A stretch of 64,000 nucleotides of DNA from the NCBI GenBank assembly GCA_946894095.1, contig OX335656.1, positions 8,695,001 through 8,759,000 on the forward strand, in the 5' to 3' direction. Origin of the DNA: Incurvaria masculella. Its lineage: Eukaryota; Arthropoda; Insecta; Lepidoptera; Incurvariidae. The notes below the pieces were generated by a model that had not been told where the DNA came from, searched no databases, and worked only from the letters and a program-made list of their open reading frames with translations. Below, piece by piece: positions 23,348-33,944 of the stretch. A program made the position numbers and the translations under genes. Within the stretch, counting starts at the first letter, position 1; each line of letters opens with the position of its first letter.

Positions 23348-24081
23348 GGTGGGCCATTCCGCTCAACTCCCCATACAAACGGGGAAAGAAGATCACGCCC
23401 ATATTTCTTCAGAGATCCCAAATTTCGCTCAAAATAGCTTTATTTGATCGAACTAGATGTCTGATGACCGTTGACAAGTGAGCGGCTCGTAGCCTAGTCG
23501 CGCGGGCACTGGCCTAGCGTACTAGAAGCCTGGGTTCAATACCGACATCACCACTTCTCTTTCCGAGTCCGATTTCGTCAAGAATGCGAGCTGCTCCATG
23601 GTTCGGAATCCATGTAAAACTGTTGAATGTGGTGTATTGGGCTAATATCATAACGGTAGTTGTGTGGTATTAGCCATCCATGTCGGGTCGCAAAAAAAAG
23701 CCTTAAGGTCCGAAAGTTCGAATTTTTCGCGCGTTTTATACAATAACTTTGGAGGTGGATTACGCAATGACAAAGTAAGAACATCTTAAAAAGATCATCA
23801 GACATAGCTTATTTAATCAAGATTTATAATCTATTTGATTTTTGTTGGATTTTTGACTATAGCGGTCCTGGTTTACTTTTAGCTATAAGTCGTTTTGAAA
23901 TTAAAATTTTCGTAAATCTTACCAAATCATACACTATGCACATTGTCTTTTTTGTGGACATGTTGCATCTTCCTCATCACGGAACCTGTCTTATTATTTG
24001 AAACAGAGAAGGTCCCAGAGCGCAACAGCACGGTTTTGTACCGTGCTCGCGTATGAGTTCGGCCCGCCGGGTTGGGCCACC
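23348..24081 (+). mobile_element. TTAA-flanked MITE, copy 3, interrupted by a SINE
   Basis: The same MITE as 14592-15133 starts GGTGGGCCATTCCG and ends GGGTTGGGCCACC with TTAA at the right (TCAA at the left). A SINE (23477-23700) interrupts it, and about 35 bp of the host MITE are missing at the insertion point. The SINE therefore arrived after the MITE. Confidence 0.85.
23477..23700 (+). mobile_element. SINE with tRNA-like head, internally deleted, nested in a MITE
   Basis: The head (GCGGCTCGTAGCCTAGTCGC, CCTGGGTTCAATACC) and linker (GCGAGCTGCTCCATGGTTCG) are joined directly to the 3' end (GAATGTGGTGTATTGGGCTA, TAGCCATCCATGTCGGGTCG, A-tail). The central body from GTAGGTCC to CTTCGGG is missing. 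The tail is the tRNA-headed subtype (GGTAGTTGTGTGG). Confidence 0.9.
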
Positions 24082-24085
24082 TTAA

Positions 24086-24361
24086 TCAAGATTTATAATC
24101 TATTTGGTTTTTATTAGATTTTTTACTACAGCGATCGTGGTTTACTTTTAGCTATAAGTCGTTTTGTAATTAAAATGTTCGTAAATCTTACCTAATCATT
24201 ATGCACATTATACACTATGCACATTATCTTTTTTGTGGATATGTTGCATCTTCCTCATCACGAGCCTGTCTTTTTCTTTGAAACAGAGAAGGTCCCAGAG
24301 CGCAACAGCACGGTTTTGTACCGTGCCCGCGAATGAGTTAGTCCCGCCGGGTTGGGCCACC
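24086..24361 (+). mobile_element. Partial tandem duplicate of the TTAA MITE 3' half
   Basis: The sequence repeats the 3' half of copy 3 (from ATCAAGATTTATAATCTATT) immediately downstream, ending again in GGGTTGGGCCACC and TTAA. It adds a small duplication (CATTATGCACATTATACACT). The two halves differ by point changes, so the duplication is not brand new. Confidence 0.8.
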
Positions 24362-24438
24362 TTAAGCCAATTAAGCCATTTTTATGGTGTCTTTAACTTC
24401 AGTATGTGCCCTCACTGCCTTGCTGGATGAGCGGTTAC

Positions 24439-24552
24439 TTTTTTTTTTATGCGACCTGACATGGATGGCTAATACCACACAACTACCGTTATGGTATGAG
24501 CCCAATACACCACATTCTCGAAGGAATTAGGTGCCATGCCAGGACCTTCCCT
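24439..24552 (-). mobile_element. SINE 3' fragment, tRNA-headed subtype
   Basis: A poly-T run is followed by ATGCGACCTGACATGGATGG, CACAACTACCGTTATGGTA, and CTCGAAGGAATTAGGTGCC, the reverse complement of the tRNA-headed subtype tail. Truncated at 24552. Confidence 0.85.
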
Positions 24553-25430
24553 TGGTTTGGTATTCATTATGATCCTTATCTATTTGCGTTATGCCCTTTT
24601 AATTCTCAATAGTTTGATTGATTGACTGATTGAAAATTCTTTAATGCTCCACAGAAAACCATTTACAAAAGAAAGTAAATTGCAATACTTCAATTTTATT
24701 TGAGCTCCAAGTTTGTACACCATAGATCTATGGTCCATGTTCTGTACCATATTTTAGTATTTGTGGAATACGGCTGTCTTAGGTCTTAATTTTTCAATAG
24801 GAATAAAACTTCATACATTTTTAAAATATGTTTCAGGGCCTAAGAGCGGTTCCAAGTATGAAATATTTTTCTAATATTTCAGTTTCACTTTTTGCTCAAA
24901 AAGTCATATTTTTTGAGAAAAAGCTACATGTCTAAAGAGCTAATTAATTTTGGACGAAATTGCAAAATAATCATCAGGCGAGGGCGAATTTCTTACATGT
25001 CTAGCAGTGACGGGACCCTCGGCACGTGAACACGTTCAGCCTTGACCGGCTTTTTACTAACCAAGCCTTGAGTTACCAAACCAGCTGAATAACGAACCTA
25101 GTTTTATTTTGATTTTATTCCAAGTGATGAAAATTTGAGCCCCGAAAATAATTGTAATTAGTCAACCATGGAAGCGTTAAATTTAGTACAAAAGAGTAAA
25201 TAATAATTAAGTCAAACTAGACTGGCTCCAGCGCCTGATGCCTTTGTGACGAATTAGTAACTCAGTCGATAAAATGTAGTGTTTGGAAATATTGATGATT
25301 CAATTATTTCTGTAAAATTTGGGAATATCGCTTCATCGGACACGCACGGAGTCGGAAAGGAGTAAGATTGTGGTTTAAAACATTTCAGTTTTCGTAAATA
25401 ACGGCCATTTTTTTTATTTTATTCAAGCTG
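24553..25430. other. AT-rich unassigned stretch
   Basis: No gene or known repeat is recognised. Confidence 0.45.
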
Positions 25431-25730
25431 TCAGCCTCGGTATCCCAGTGGTGCGACGCCTAGCGATTCGATATGCTGGATGAAGCAGCTCTGAGCGCGG
25501 TTGGGTTATGGATGGATGACAATTTTCAACCGTTGAGGCTAGCCGTGGTTCGGATTCCACGTAAAACGGTAGGCCCGCGTTTGTACCATCGCATTGAATG
25601 ATATATGGTCGAATTGGCATTGAAAATTGTACGTGTTTTCCATGCAGTTTAAGGTAGCCGAGCAATATAAGGAACGTCCTGGCATAGCACCTAGTTCCCA
25701 TGTGGTCAGTTTGGTATCAGCCTATCCACA
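25431..25730 (+). mobile_element. SINE, 5S-rRNA-derived head, internally shortened body
   Basis: It begins TCAGCCTCGGTATCCCAGTG, then GAAGCAGCTCTGAGCGCGG and TATGGATGGATGACA (diverged box C), GGTTCGGATTCCACGTAAAA, then a shortened body and CACCTAGTTCCCATGTGG. The TTAATCCCGCCCGGG segment and the terminal A-tail are missing. Confidence 0.85.
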
Positions 25731-26617
25731 GCAAAGACTATACACACTTACTATGAATAGGTACTCGCATTCCTTGAACATACAGAGGATGCAGCTTGAA
25801 TTGAAATGCCAATCGCAGACAGTGACAAGTTAATTCCAACTGTCGGCAGGCGGCCGCACTGCGCACCTGCGTTTCTGACCCGCCTATGCTGAAGGTAGTC
25901 ACAAAATATTAAACTTAATGTCATACATAAGTTGCATACCATTACACTGCTCCGGGGGAGGTTATACAGACAACAGTTGATTCCACTTCTTCAACATATA
26001 AGTATACATGTTCTGTATTGAATACCTCACACATTAGATCATAACAATTTAACCTTTGTGACACATTCAATTTCAAATATTTCGTTATTTAAAAGTCTAC
26101 GCAGGCACCGAATCTGAAGTCGTGGTTGGTTCGCATCCTTTTCTGGAGTATACAGTCCGATATATATCAAAATAACTTGCACTGCCAAAGAATATATAAT
26201 AAATTGACACTACATAATCTATGGTGGCTCTGCGTGTTCTTCGACGCACTTTATTCTTATGAGCCGCTCTAACACGACTGAGATGTTGATTTCAACATGT
26301 CTAAGACTCTACCATCACAATATATTACTTCCCAATATTTGCACTTACTAGTGGAATAATATAAACTATTAAATACTATATAGCATTTGCAACATTGAGC
26401 ACAAAACAAAAAGTCAGTTCAACATGTATAAGTACGTAAAGACCGCATCACCTTCGGCGCCACGGTAGGCATTGGAATTTGCAAGGAAAAGTCCATTGTG
26501 TGGCGTAACGTCTAGGATGATGCCGTTTGAACATTATGTAACTTTTATGACGTACGCGTGTGAAACGTGGGCTCTGACGGTCGCCGTTCTCCAAAGGTTG
26601 ATACCTAGTTACATCGA
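25731..26617. other. Unassigned stretch
   Basis: No gene is recognised. Base composition is moderate and reading frames are short. Confidence 0.4.
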
Positions 26618-26712
26618 ATGCGACCACCTAGTAAGGGAAGTGGGCCTACAGTTTCACATGGGTTTCAAACCATAAGACAGCTCGCATTCGTAATTTCATG
26701 CACTTATCCAAC
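26618..26712 (-). mobile_element. SINE internal fragment
   Basis: CCACCTAGTAAGGGAAGTGG, GCCTACAGTTTCACATGGGT, GCTCGCATTCGT and GCACTTATCCAAC follow the tRNA-headed SINE linker in reverse. Both ends are missing. Confidence 0.65.
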
Positions 26713-26829
26713 CCAATTTTTTTTTTGTTCTTTCATTTACTCTGTCTCCTTTCTGGGACATTAATAGTAGGTTTTTTTGGTTTCATTTAATTGGCATGCT
26801 CGGTATGTGACCTTTGTCACATTCGACTT

Positions 26830-27350
26830 TATTATTATAGTTATTTCAGTATGTCTTGAGGTATTTTCCGTTTTAGCCTACGATTTATTGGGTTTACTTC
26901 CATCAGATCCATCGCCAAGTTGTTTGGGTGACATTTAAAGCTTTTTTCATAGGTCTTAGTGTGTCGAATAATTTCTTGCCTGACTGTAGCAATCTGTAAG
27001 TCGTGATGTAGTTGTTCGTTCGTGACGAACCAAGTAGCATTGGTTATCATCCTTAACATTTTATTTTGGAATCTTTGAATAATCTCGATGTTGGACTGGG
27101 CAGCTGTACACCACAGTTGGATTACATAGCTCTAGAGCACTAGCTCTTGTGCACCAGAAGTTTGCTGTTGAGTGATAGTTTAGGTTTGCTACCAATGAGC
27201 CAATAGAGCTTCCGTATGTGTAGACCTAGTTGTTTGCGCTTTGTAAATAAATGTGTTTGCCAAGTAAGCCGCTTGTCCAGGTGTAATCCTACGTATCTCA
27301 CGTGATCTGCTTGTTGGATTTCAAGGTTGTTGAGCTTCACTGGTCTACAG
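26830..27350 (-). pseudogene. Jockey-type LINE reverse transcriptase C-terminal fragment
   Basis: On the minus strand one frame reads a VRYVGLHLDKRLTWQTH segment and KRKQLG...LYWLIGSKPKLSLNSKLLVHKS (27340-27140). A second frame reads IQLWCTAAQSNIEIIQRFQ, NKMLRMITNATWFVTNE and HPNNLAMDLM. These are the thumb and C-terminal motifs of Jockey-clade reverse transcriptases (LGLHLDRRLTW, YWLLGRKS, LRMI.NAPWYV.N). A frameshift with loss of the KPIWTYG region near 27135 shows it is dead. The rest of the LINE is absent. Confidence 0.85.
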
Positions 27351-27395
27351 GTACCTCTTCTTAGAACTCAGAAATAGAAATAAATTGGTACATGA

Positions 27396-27466
27396 CAGGG
27401 GCGAGGATTTGAACCCATAACCTCTCCCATGAAATGCAAATCCTCTCGCCTCTACACCACGAGCCT
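27396..27466 (-). repeat. tRNA-like sequence (SINE head or tRNA pseudogene)
   Basis: On the minus strand AGGCTCGTGGTGTAGAGGCG has an A box (TGGTGTAGAGG), and GGGTTCAAATCCTCGCCCC has a B box (GGTTCAAATCC). The acceptor, anticodon and T stems pair poorly, so it is not a functional tRNA gene. It differs from the head of the common SINE in this window. Confidence 0.5.
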
Positions 27467-29220
27467 AAATATCTTATTAATATGACTAAAGTAATTCCTC
27501 GCAACATTTAACTGTCACATCTGAAATTATGTTCCAAGATAGGTAAATACCTGTTCCATCAAGATATTTAATGGCGTTCGCCCGCGGAGCGGAGAGGTGA
27601 CAGGCCGGCGGGGGGAGGGGGGGGGAGCAAAAATGATTAATTATTTAGATGTTCCGTGAAAACGAAATGGCGAGTTTCACTTCTAGGAAATATCATATAT
27701 TTCATTTCGCCTGTCACTATAATATTCCAGATAATGTGTGAGGCATTTTATTGATATTAACTTGAACTAAGCGGACGATTTATGTTATAAATAAAATGGC
27801 TTTTTTCTGTTCGCGAATTCACAGAAGAGTCGTAGGCCAGGTGGGAAAATGAGTAGACAGGCGCTGCGTCACAACGGCTAGGGCCTGATGATTTTCGTCA
27901 TGGACACTAATTTGGCTTCAGAAAAGTTAAAATTATAACTTTAAATTATTATAAATTGGTAATTAAGGTGTAAATACTCCCAGTATAGACCCACGCACAC
28001 GAAACAATGGATGGATGCCCAAACATGAAATTTTGATGCGCGGGCACGGCTAGGGACTGACATTTGGGGTCAATAGGACGGATTTCAAAAGAAGAATAAA
28101 TCATTATTTGACACAAAATATGGGTAGGAAATCTAACACATTTTAAACTAAACTTAACATTCTTAAAAATAAAATAATTATGAAATTTTTAAAGTCAAAA
28201 GTGTTGCGGATCGCCCGATTTTTGTGGAATCACTCAAATTATGATGCCTAGCTCACAGTAGGATCAGCATATAAATTAAACAGGGCACAGGGAGCCCCAC
28301 ATCACCAGGTTCATTCGAGCGGAAAACCGCCGACTTCGTAGAAACTCCCCTCCGCTATCACAGGTCCTCGGAGGCGGCGGCGGCCAAAGAATGTAGCCGC
28401 CGGCCGCTGGCGAGCTATCTCCAATAGACCACTCCTAAACTCTCGCCAAGCAAAGTTCCATCAAGTTGAGGAAGTGCCGCCGCTTGCCATTATTAATATA
28501 CCTACTTTGGATGGCTGGCCGGTGCCGGCGCGGAGGGACGGGCGAGGAGGGAGGGGAATTTACGTCAAATTGACTTAAAACTTAACCTACTTAGATGGGA
28601 GCCACCCGAAGTTTACTTATCTTGTTTGCCAACGAAGGAGATGTACTCTAGGGCGAAATACGGGTTAAAGTTAGACTTTTTACCGAGTTTGAATTTAGAA
28701 CGCCACCCGAAATCACACATGAAAACACACCCATTCTCGGAATCCATAAAAAACGCGATAATCTTTACTCGTAACAAAATTCGTCGTTTGTAGTCTGTAG
28801 AGAGGTCTTACTCGTAACTTTCCCAACGCCATTTTACTTTCATGGGCACCTTCTCCTATTGTTCATCTGTTAGAGTGGTGATTTATTACCGTCTGTGAAA
28901 ATCATATGGATATTTTGATTTTGTTTGATTATTTTGACCAACTTCACTGTTGATATTAACATTTTTATTTACAATGGTTCATGTTTTAATTTATTTTTTG
29001 TTTGACAATATTGACGAGACATTCAAACGATTACAATGTACCTGACAATGTTTTATAACATGTGTGAAATGTATGGTGGTTTAATTAATAAATACAATAT
29101 TATTATATATTGATGGAAACATTTTTGCTACCATCTTGACAGCTCGCCTTTGACTTCGATTTTTTATTCATTTAAAATAAAGAATATTACGAAAACACGC
29201 CATAACTATTTATGAACAAG
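27467..29220. other. Unassigned stretch with two GC-rich patches
   Basis: A G-run lies at 27609-27626. 28300-28560 is CpG-rich (GGAGGCGGCGGCGGCC near 28370; GGTGCCGGCGCGGAGGGACG near 28521) and could be host regulatory DNA. 28900-29200 is AT-rich. No gene is recognised. Confidence 0.4.
27609..27626 (+). repeat. G-run, possible G-quadruplex
   Basis: CGGGGGGAGGGGGGGGGAGC is nearly uninterrupted guanine. It lies in a small GC-rich patch starting at about 27575. Confidence 0.6.
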
Positions 29221-29331
29221 CATCCAGTTCAAAGTAGCCGTACTCATAAAGGGCAGGCCTTGGCATGGCACCTAATACATTCGGGAATGCGGTGCATAAT
29301 TAGCCATCCATGTCCATTTACAAAATAAAAA
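29221..29331 (+). mobile_element. SINE 3' fragment, tRNA-headed subtype
   Basis: CATCCAGTTCAAAGTAGCCG, TACTCATAAAGGGCAGGCC, CACCTAATACATTCGGGAAT and TAGCCATCCATGTCC give the 3' end of the SINE with an A-rich tail. Confidence 0.8.
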
Positions 29332-29429
29332 GGAACAACTATATGAATCCAACTGAAATCTTTTTTCAAACAAAAAGGAATCATCCAAATAAGTTAAATT
29401 AATTTACATATTTTATTTATTAGGTTGGA

Positions 29430-29711
29430 ATGGAACCGTTACTTGCCGCTGGTGTCCACAGAGTTCCGTGTTCATGCGGGAAGTCATACATTGGCCAAAC
29501 GAAGAGGAGCGTCAGCAAACGCATTACGGAGCACATACGGGCGGTTAAGAACAGAGATATCACGAAGTTAGCGCTGTGTGAGCATGCAGAATCGGGACCT
29601 GGGCATTGGTTGAGGTTTGATCAGGTCAACGAAACCTCCCACGAATCATTCGGGAGTCCATCGAAATTAGCATGCACAAGAACTTCAATCGAGACGATTT
29701 CGCCCATATGA
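29430..29711 (+). pseudogene. Penelope-like element GIY-YIG endonuclease fragment
   Basis: The 93-codon frame reads GVHRVPCSCGKSYIGQTKR, then RITEHIRAVKN and a LALCEHAESGPGHWLRFD segment. This is the GIY-YIG nuclease domain at the C terminus of Penelope-like retroelements: the YIG is intact, the GIY is changed to GVH, and the CxC, the arginine and the EH/GH histidines are kept. The upstream reverse transcriptase is absent. Downstream bases (to about 29760) keep a coding look in shifted frames, so the C terminus is broken. In the family this enzyme nicks target DNA for reverse transcription. Confidence 0.85.
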
Positions 29712-29795
29712 AATCGCCCTGTGCCCATCCTCAAGCAAATGTACGAGTGTTGCCATGGACGCTGAGAAGTGAAGCAAAACGGCGGGTATCCAGTA

Positions 29796-29862
29796 ACGTG
29801 CCTACCTCCGTCGCGACAGGCACGTTCTCCTGAAGATGGAGCCCGCCGGAAACGTCGAAAGC
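29796..29862 (+). ncRNA. Candidate hammerhead ribozyme in Penelope-like element tail
   Basis: CTGAAGA (29830-29836) matches the hammerhead CUGANGA core. TGG...CCG can form a short stem II. GAAACGTC (29849-29856) supplies GAAA, a tiny palindromic stem III (ACGT) and the cleavage C. Flanking TTCTC and GAAAG can pair as stem I with one mismatch. Upstream, ACGTGCCT (29796) and AGGCACGT (29818) form an alternative hairpin. Penelope-like elements are known to carry small hammerheads of this layout. Activity here is inference. Confidence 0.55.
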
Positions 29863-29869
29863 CGAAAAC

Positions 29870-30527
29870 TAAATATTATAGTTATGTTCCGAATACGTTT
29901 TAAAATATTGAAACACATTTATAAATATGGTTAAAGGGTAGAGTGATGTTTTTGAAGTGAAAGCACCGTTGTGATTTTGAACTCGATGAAACGAAGAAGC
30001 GACAGGAAAAAGAGACAAACACATAGATCTATAGGATTTAGTCTGCGGGAGAATGAAATAGAATACGCACCCGGCATTGTGCAGCCGCCACCCGCCCCTG
30101 CCACCGCGTTGGAACTGCACACATATTTTGTATTCCTTATTTTATGCTTACCAATGTTTACAAACTTTATACATATGTACAGTCCACTCCAATCCGTCTC
30201 GCTATGTTCTTTTAGATAAGCACGCACTCGTTGCGTTTCGCGAGAGCCCCTCCCGCTCTCCGCACCGCCGCAGCCCGCACCGCCCCGACCAAACTTTGCA
30301 AGCGGTCCCGCGGGTCCCCGTCACGTCACAGATAAGGTCTGTCGTCGGACACGGTTCACGTTTTAGACCGGGGCTCGGGGGAGGTGCGAGGCAGAGACCA
30401 GCCATCGAGTAAGCCAGACAGTGGCGACCGAAAGTCTTCCGTATAGCGAATGTGTCACCAATGTTGAATAGGGATAATAAAAATCCAGGGCTGGCGTTGC
30501 AATTCATGAATATCAATACATTTTTTC
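29870..30527. other. Unassigned stretch with a CpG-rich patch
   Basis: 30230-30420 is GC- and CpG-rich (GCTCTCCGCACCGCCGCAGC, GTCACGTCACAG). A block near 30418-30463 (AGTGGCGACCGAAAGTCTTC, AATGTGTCACCA) recurs in diverged form at about 60758-60798. No gene is recognised. Confidence 0.4.
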
Positions 30528-30740
30528 AACTAGCTGCGGTACCCGGCTCCGCTTGTGTTGATGTCGTTTTGGACTGATTTCGGGCTGAATTATTTCCTGA
30601 ATAAAAAGTAGCCCACAGGGCTGGTCCAAGGACAATTTAGTCTAACAAATTTAAGCAAAATCGTTTGAACCGATATGGCATGATTTAATGAGACACATCC
30701 AGACATTCCCATTTAGAACTTTTTAACATTTGGTTACTAT
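30528..30740 (+). repeat. Helitron-like repeat start (CTAGCTGCGGTACCCGGCTC)
   Basis: It starts CAACTAGCTGCGGTACCCGG then CTCCGCTTGTGTTGATGTCG, a motif typical of abundant lepidopteran Helitron-like elements. It continues with GGGCTGAATTATTTCCTGAA and AAAATCGTTTGAACCGATATGG. No transposase is present. Confidence 0.6.
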
Positions 30741-30794
30741 TAATAAAAACATAATGGGCCGCCAGAACCTTTCTGCACTGGCAATGTTACATTG

Positions 30795-30915
30795 CATGCC
30801 CAGTAAGTAAGTAACGAAGGGGACCTTAAGTTTTACGTGGACTCGAAATCACAGCCAGCCTCATCATCGAAAACGGAAACCCATCCCGAACCTGACTCCT
30901 TCCAGAGATGCTATA
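30795..30915 (-). mobile_element. SINE fragment including a 5S-derived head
   Basis: AGTAAGTAACGAAGGGGACC, TTTTACGTGGACTCGAAATC, CAGCCAGCCTC and AACCCATCCCGAACCTGACTC follow the junction of body and 5S-like head in reverse orientation. It is degenerate and truncated at both ends. Confidence 0.65.
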
Positions 30916-31483
30916 CTTTGATAAAATACGCATGTAAATTTGGCATGTGTAGGCTATAATTTTAAAGAAGAATCAGGCTAGACGTAATACAAACTGCATT
31001 TAAATCGGGTTATTGGTTCTCAAGTAATAAGCATTTTATCCCACTGGGCGCACCTCTGGCGATTTAGCGTAATGCCAAGTAGTTTTATAGATGCGGGAAA
31101 TACCAAGCCATAATTGGTATTACACTGGTAGCACATGCTCCTATTCAAATGAGTTTGTATCGCCCCTGGCTCCCATCCTTCCTTACTCGTTGGGAAGAGC
31201 GATGGAGAGTTCACGTGTTTTTTGCAGCACGACTCGTAACTTCACGAACTGAACATTAAACGAGCCTTTATAACCCTTTCGGTTATCATTAATGATAAAA
31301 GTTTCAAGTTCTGCGAATCATTTCACCAGTATCTTGTTGCCGTCCTAGACCAATAAAACCGGTTTTCATTATTTATTTTTCTATCGCGAACAACCTTCAC
31401 TAAAAGGCACCTCGTTAATTCACTATTCATGAAATCGGAATGAATACTACCCAAAATATCGTTAGTATATTAATATAATTTCT
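30916..31483. other. Unassigned stretch upstream of a LINE
   Basis: No gene is recognised. It borders the 5'-truncated LINE that becomes readable at about 31484. Confidence 0.4.
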
Positions 31484-31984
31484 CTGGACCCCGTACTGCA
31501 AACTCTTAGTAAATATCCAATGCAGACCGCCGTTTTACGTGACATTAATATTAATATTATCGGCGATAAACATCCTAAAGCTGAAGACTACCTAAACTTA
31601 ATGGCGCTACATGGGTTCGCATCAACAATTAATTCACCTACACGAATAACTGACAATTCCTGCGTCGATCACATATTCATTAGATCGAAGAACACTTACA
31701 AAGGGGCTGTATTACGCTCGCCCATAACTGACCATTATATAACTTTTTTGGATGTGTTTGTACAACAACCTAAAAATCCTTTGTCTAAATTCAAAATTAA
31801 TATTAAATATGACAAAATGAGATCGGAACGTAATAGTGAAAAGTGGTCCAACACGCTCAATACACATGATGTTAATATCGCGTTGGAAAACATGGTTGAA
31901 ACTTTGATGAGATATATTGACAGTAATACCACCCGGATAAATTTTAGGCAAAAAAAAAACTCCCATAAAACCGTGGATAACTGA
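31484..31984 (+). pseudogene. LINE endonuclease (APE-type) C-terminal part
   Basis: The frame reads LSKYP, then a DININIIGD block, INSPTRITDNSCVDHIFIRS and SPITDHYITF. These correspond to the GDFN, N-PTR--------DHIF and SDH motifs of apurinic-type endonucleases in LINEs, which nick target DNA. The expected GD before N is partly lost (RDINI). The frame ends early because of a shift in the A-run at 31951-31960; the other frame continues as PIKPWITEHLVNLLRKRDK, the normal linker. Confidence 0.8.
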
Positions 31985-32138
31985 ACATCTTGTTAATCTT
32001 CTACGAAAAAGGGACAAATTACACTGACAAACAAAACGATTTCCTAATAACTCACAACTTTTATTATTTTATAAAAAAACTAGAAATAAATGCAAACATC
32101 TTACAAGGAAAGCTAAAGATAAATATTATAGTCAAATA

Positions 32139-33944
32139 GTGCTAAAAAGTAATAATGATACAAAAACGATATGGAAGGTAATAAGAGATGTAAACAACTA
32201 CAAACCAAGAAGTAAAACAGTTGTTAATGAAATTATAATCGATGGACGGTCAATTAATAACAAAATTGAAATTTCTAAACAGTTCAACAATTTTTTCGCC
32301 AATATTGGAAATACACTTGCTTCTAATTTAACAGAAAAACTTAACACTACCGAAGAAACTATTATAAAAGATTATCAACTAAAAAAGCGTACTACACAAT
32401 CATTTGAATTACAATCTGTATCGAAGGAAGAGATTAAAAAATGTATCGATTCTTTAAAATCAAGTAGTGCACCAGGACCCGATAAAATATCTACTATTAC
32501 TATCCAAGAAATTAAGATCCATATTATAACCCCTTTAAAACATATTATTAATTGTTGCTTGAATTCTGGTATTTTTCCTGACAAACTAAAACAAGCTAAC
32601 TTAGTTCCCATATATAAAACAGGAGAAAAGACTAATATAAATAACTACCGTCCTATATCACTGTTGAATATTTTCAGCAAAATTATTGAAAAGTTAGTAA
32701 ATGCTCAGATTATTAGTTATCTTGAAAAGCATAAACTCCTTGAAATATCTCAATTTGGATTTAGACCCGGCAAAGGTACTAAAGATGCCATTCATCAACT
32801 TACTAAAACAATTGTAGACAAAGTAGACTCGAAGCGCGCCTGTATTGCTGTGTTCATAGACCTTAAAAAAGCCTTTGACACTGTTTCTCACGGACTTCTA
32901 CTGCGAAAATTTGAAGAACTTAATCCATCTAGTACATCTTATAACTGGTTAAAATCATATTTAACACAAAGAACACAGACTGTCACTACAAATGAGATAA
33001 CAAGTGACAGTATGCTGATTAGCAGAGGAGTCCCGCAAGGTAGTACGCTTGGCCCTACCTTGTTCATTATTTATATTGATAGTCTTTGTAGGCTCCTAAT
33101 TGATGGAGAAATAATAGCATATGCTGATGACACGGTGTTTCTTTTTAGTGATGATTCGTGGGATAAAGTTTTTCAAAAAGCCGAAAGGGGACTAAGCACT
33201 ATAAAAAAATGCCTTGATGCTCATTTACTGACACTTAATATTGAAAAAAACAAATATATGACTTACTCCATAGACTCGAGGCGTCAAGCATCTCTCGCTA
33301 AATCAATAACTATTCACGCCTGTAGTCTAAATAGCCCATGTGAACCGATCGCCAGGGTAGACTCTCTGCAATATCTAGGAGTTGTGTTTGACCAGCATCT
33401 GACTTGGACGCCACATATTATTCAAGTATCAGCTAGGGTAAGAAAGCTCATACACATTTTCATCAACATTAGAAATATCCTTAATCGAAAAACGCTAATA
33501 TCCATCTATTATGCCTTAGCTCAATCAGTTATTGCATATGGTCAGATCGCTTGGGGCGGAATGGCAAAATCTAATATGGATCCTTTAATCAAAGCACAAA
33601 AAGCTCTTCTCAGATTCATTGGCAAGAAACCCTTCCGTTACCAATCTGATTTACTTTTCAGTGAGCTACACTTGCTTGACGTGCGACAAACATACATAAA
33701 AATGATCACTCTAAACCAAATGAATGAGATTGAAGACAGTACAATGGCAAACAATCTTTGCAACAACGACTCTTATGCGACTCGACAAAAAAACTTGCTC
33801 CCACTTCCTTCCACATCCACACGATTTGCACAAAGATTCTATTCCTTCTTGGCACCTAAAATATACAACCATATTATGAAATCCATCCCATATTTAGGCA
33901 AAAAAAACCTCACACGAGGAAAAAAAATCTCCATTGCTGGCTAA
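32139..33944 (+). pseudogene. LINE reverse transcriptase domain, open for 601 codons
   Basis: From the first ATG, motifs appear in order: APGPDKI (about 111-117), NNYRPISLLNIFSKIIEK (168-185), QFGFRPGKGT (205-214), FIDLKKAFDT with catalytic D241, GVPQGSTLGPTLF (297-309), YADDTVFLF with catalytic D330/D331, and YLGVVFDQHLTW. The C-terminal third is intact to a TAA stop. The reading frame continues upstream to a TGA at about 32027, which cuts it from the endonuclease, so the element cannot make the full protein without repair or readthrough. The catalytic residues are intact. Its protein would copy LINE RNA at the target site. Confidence 0.9.
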
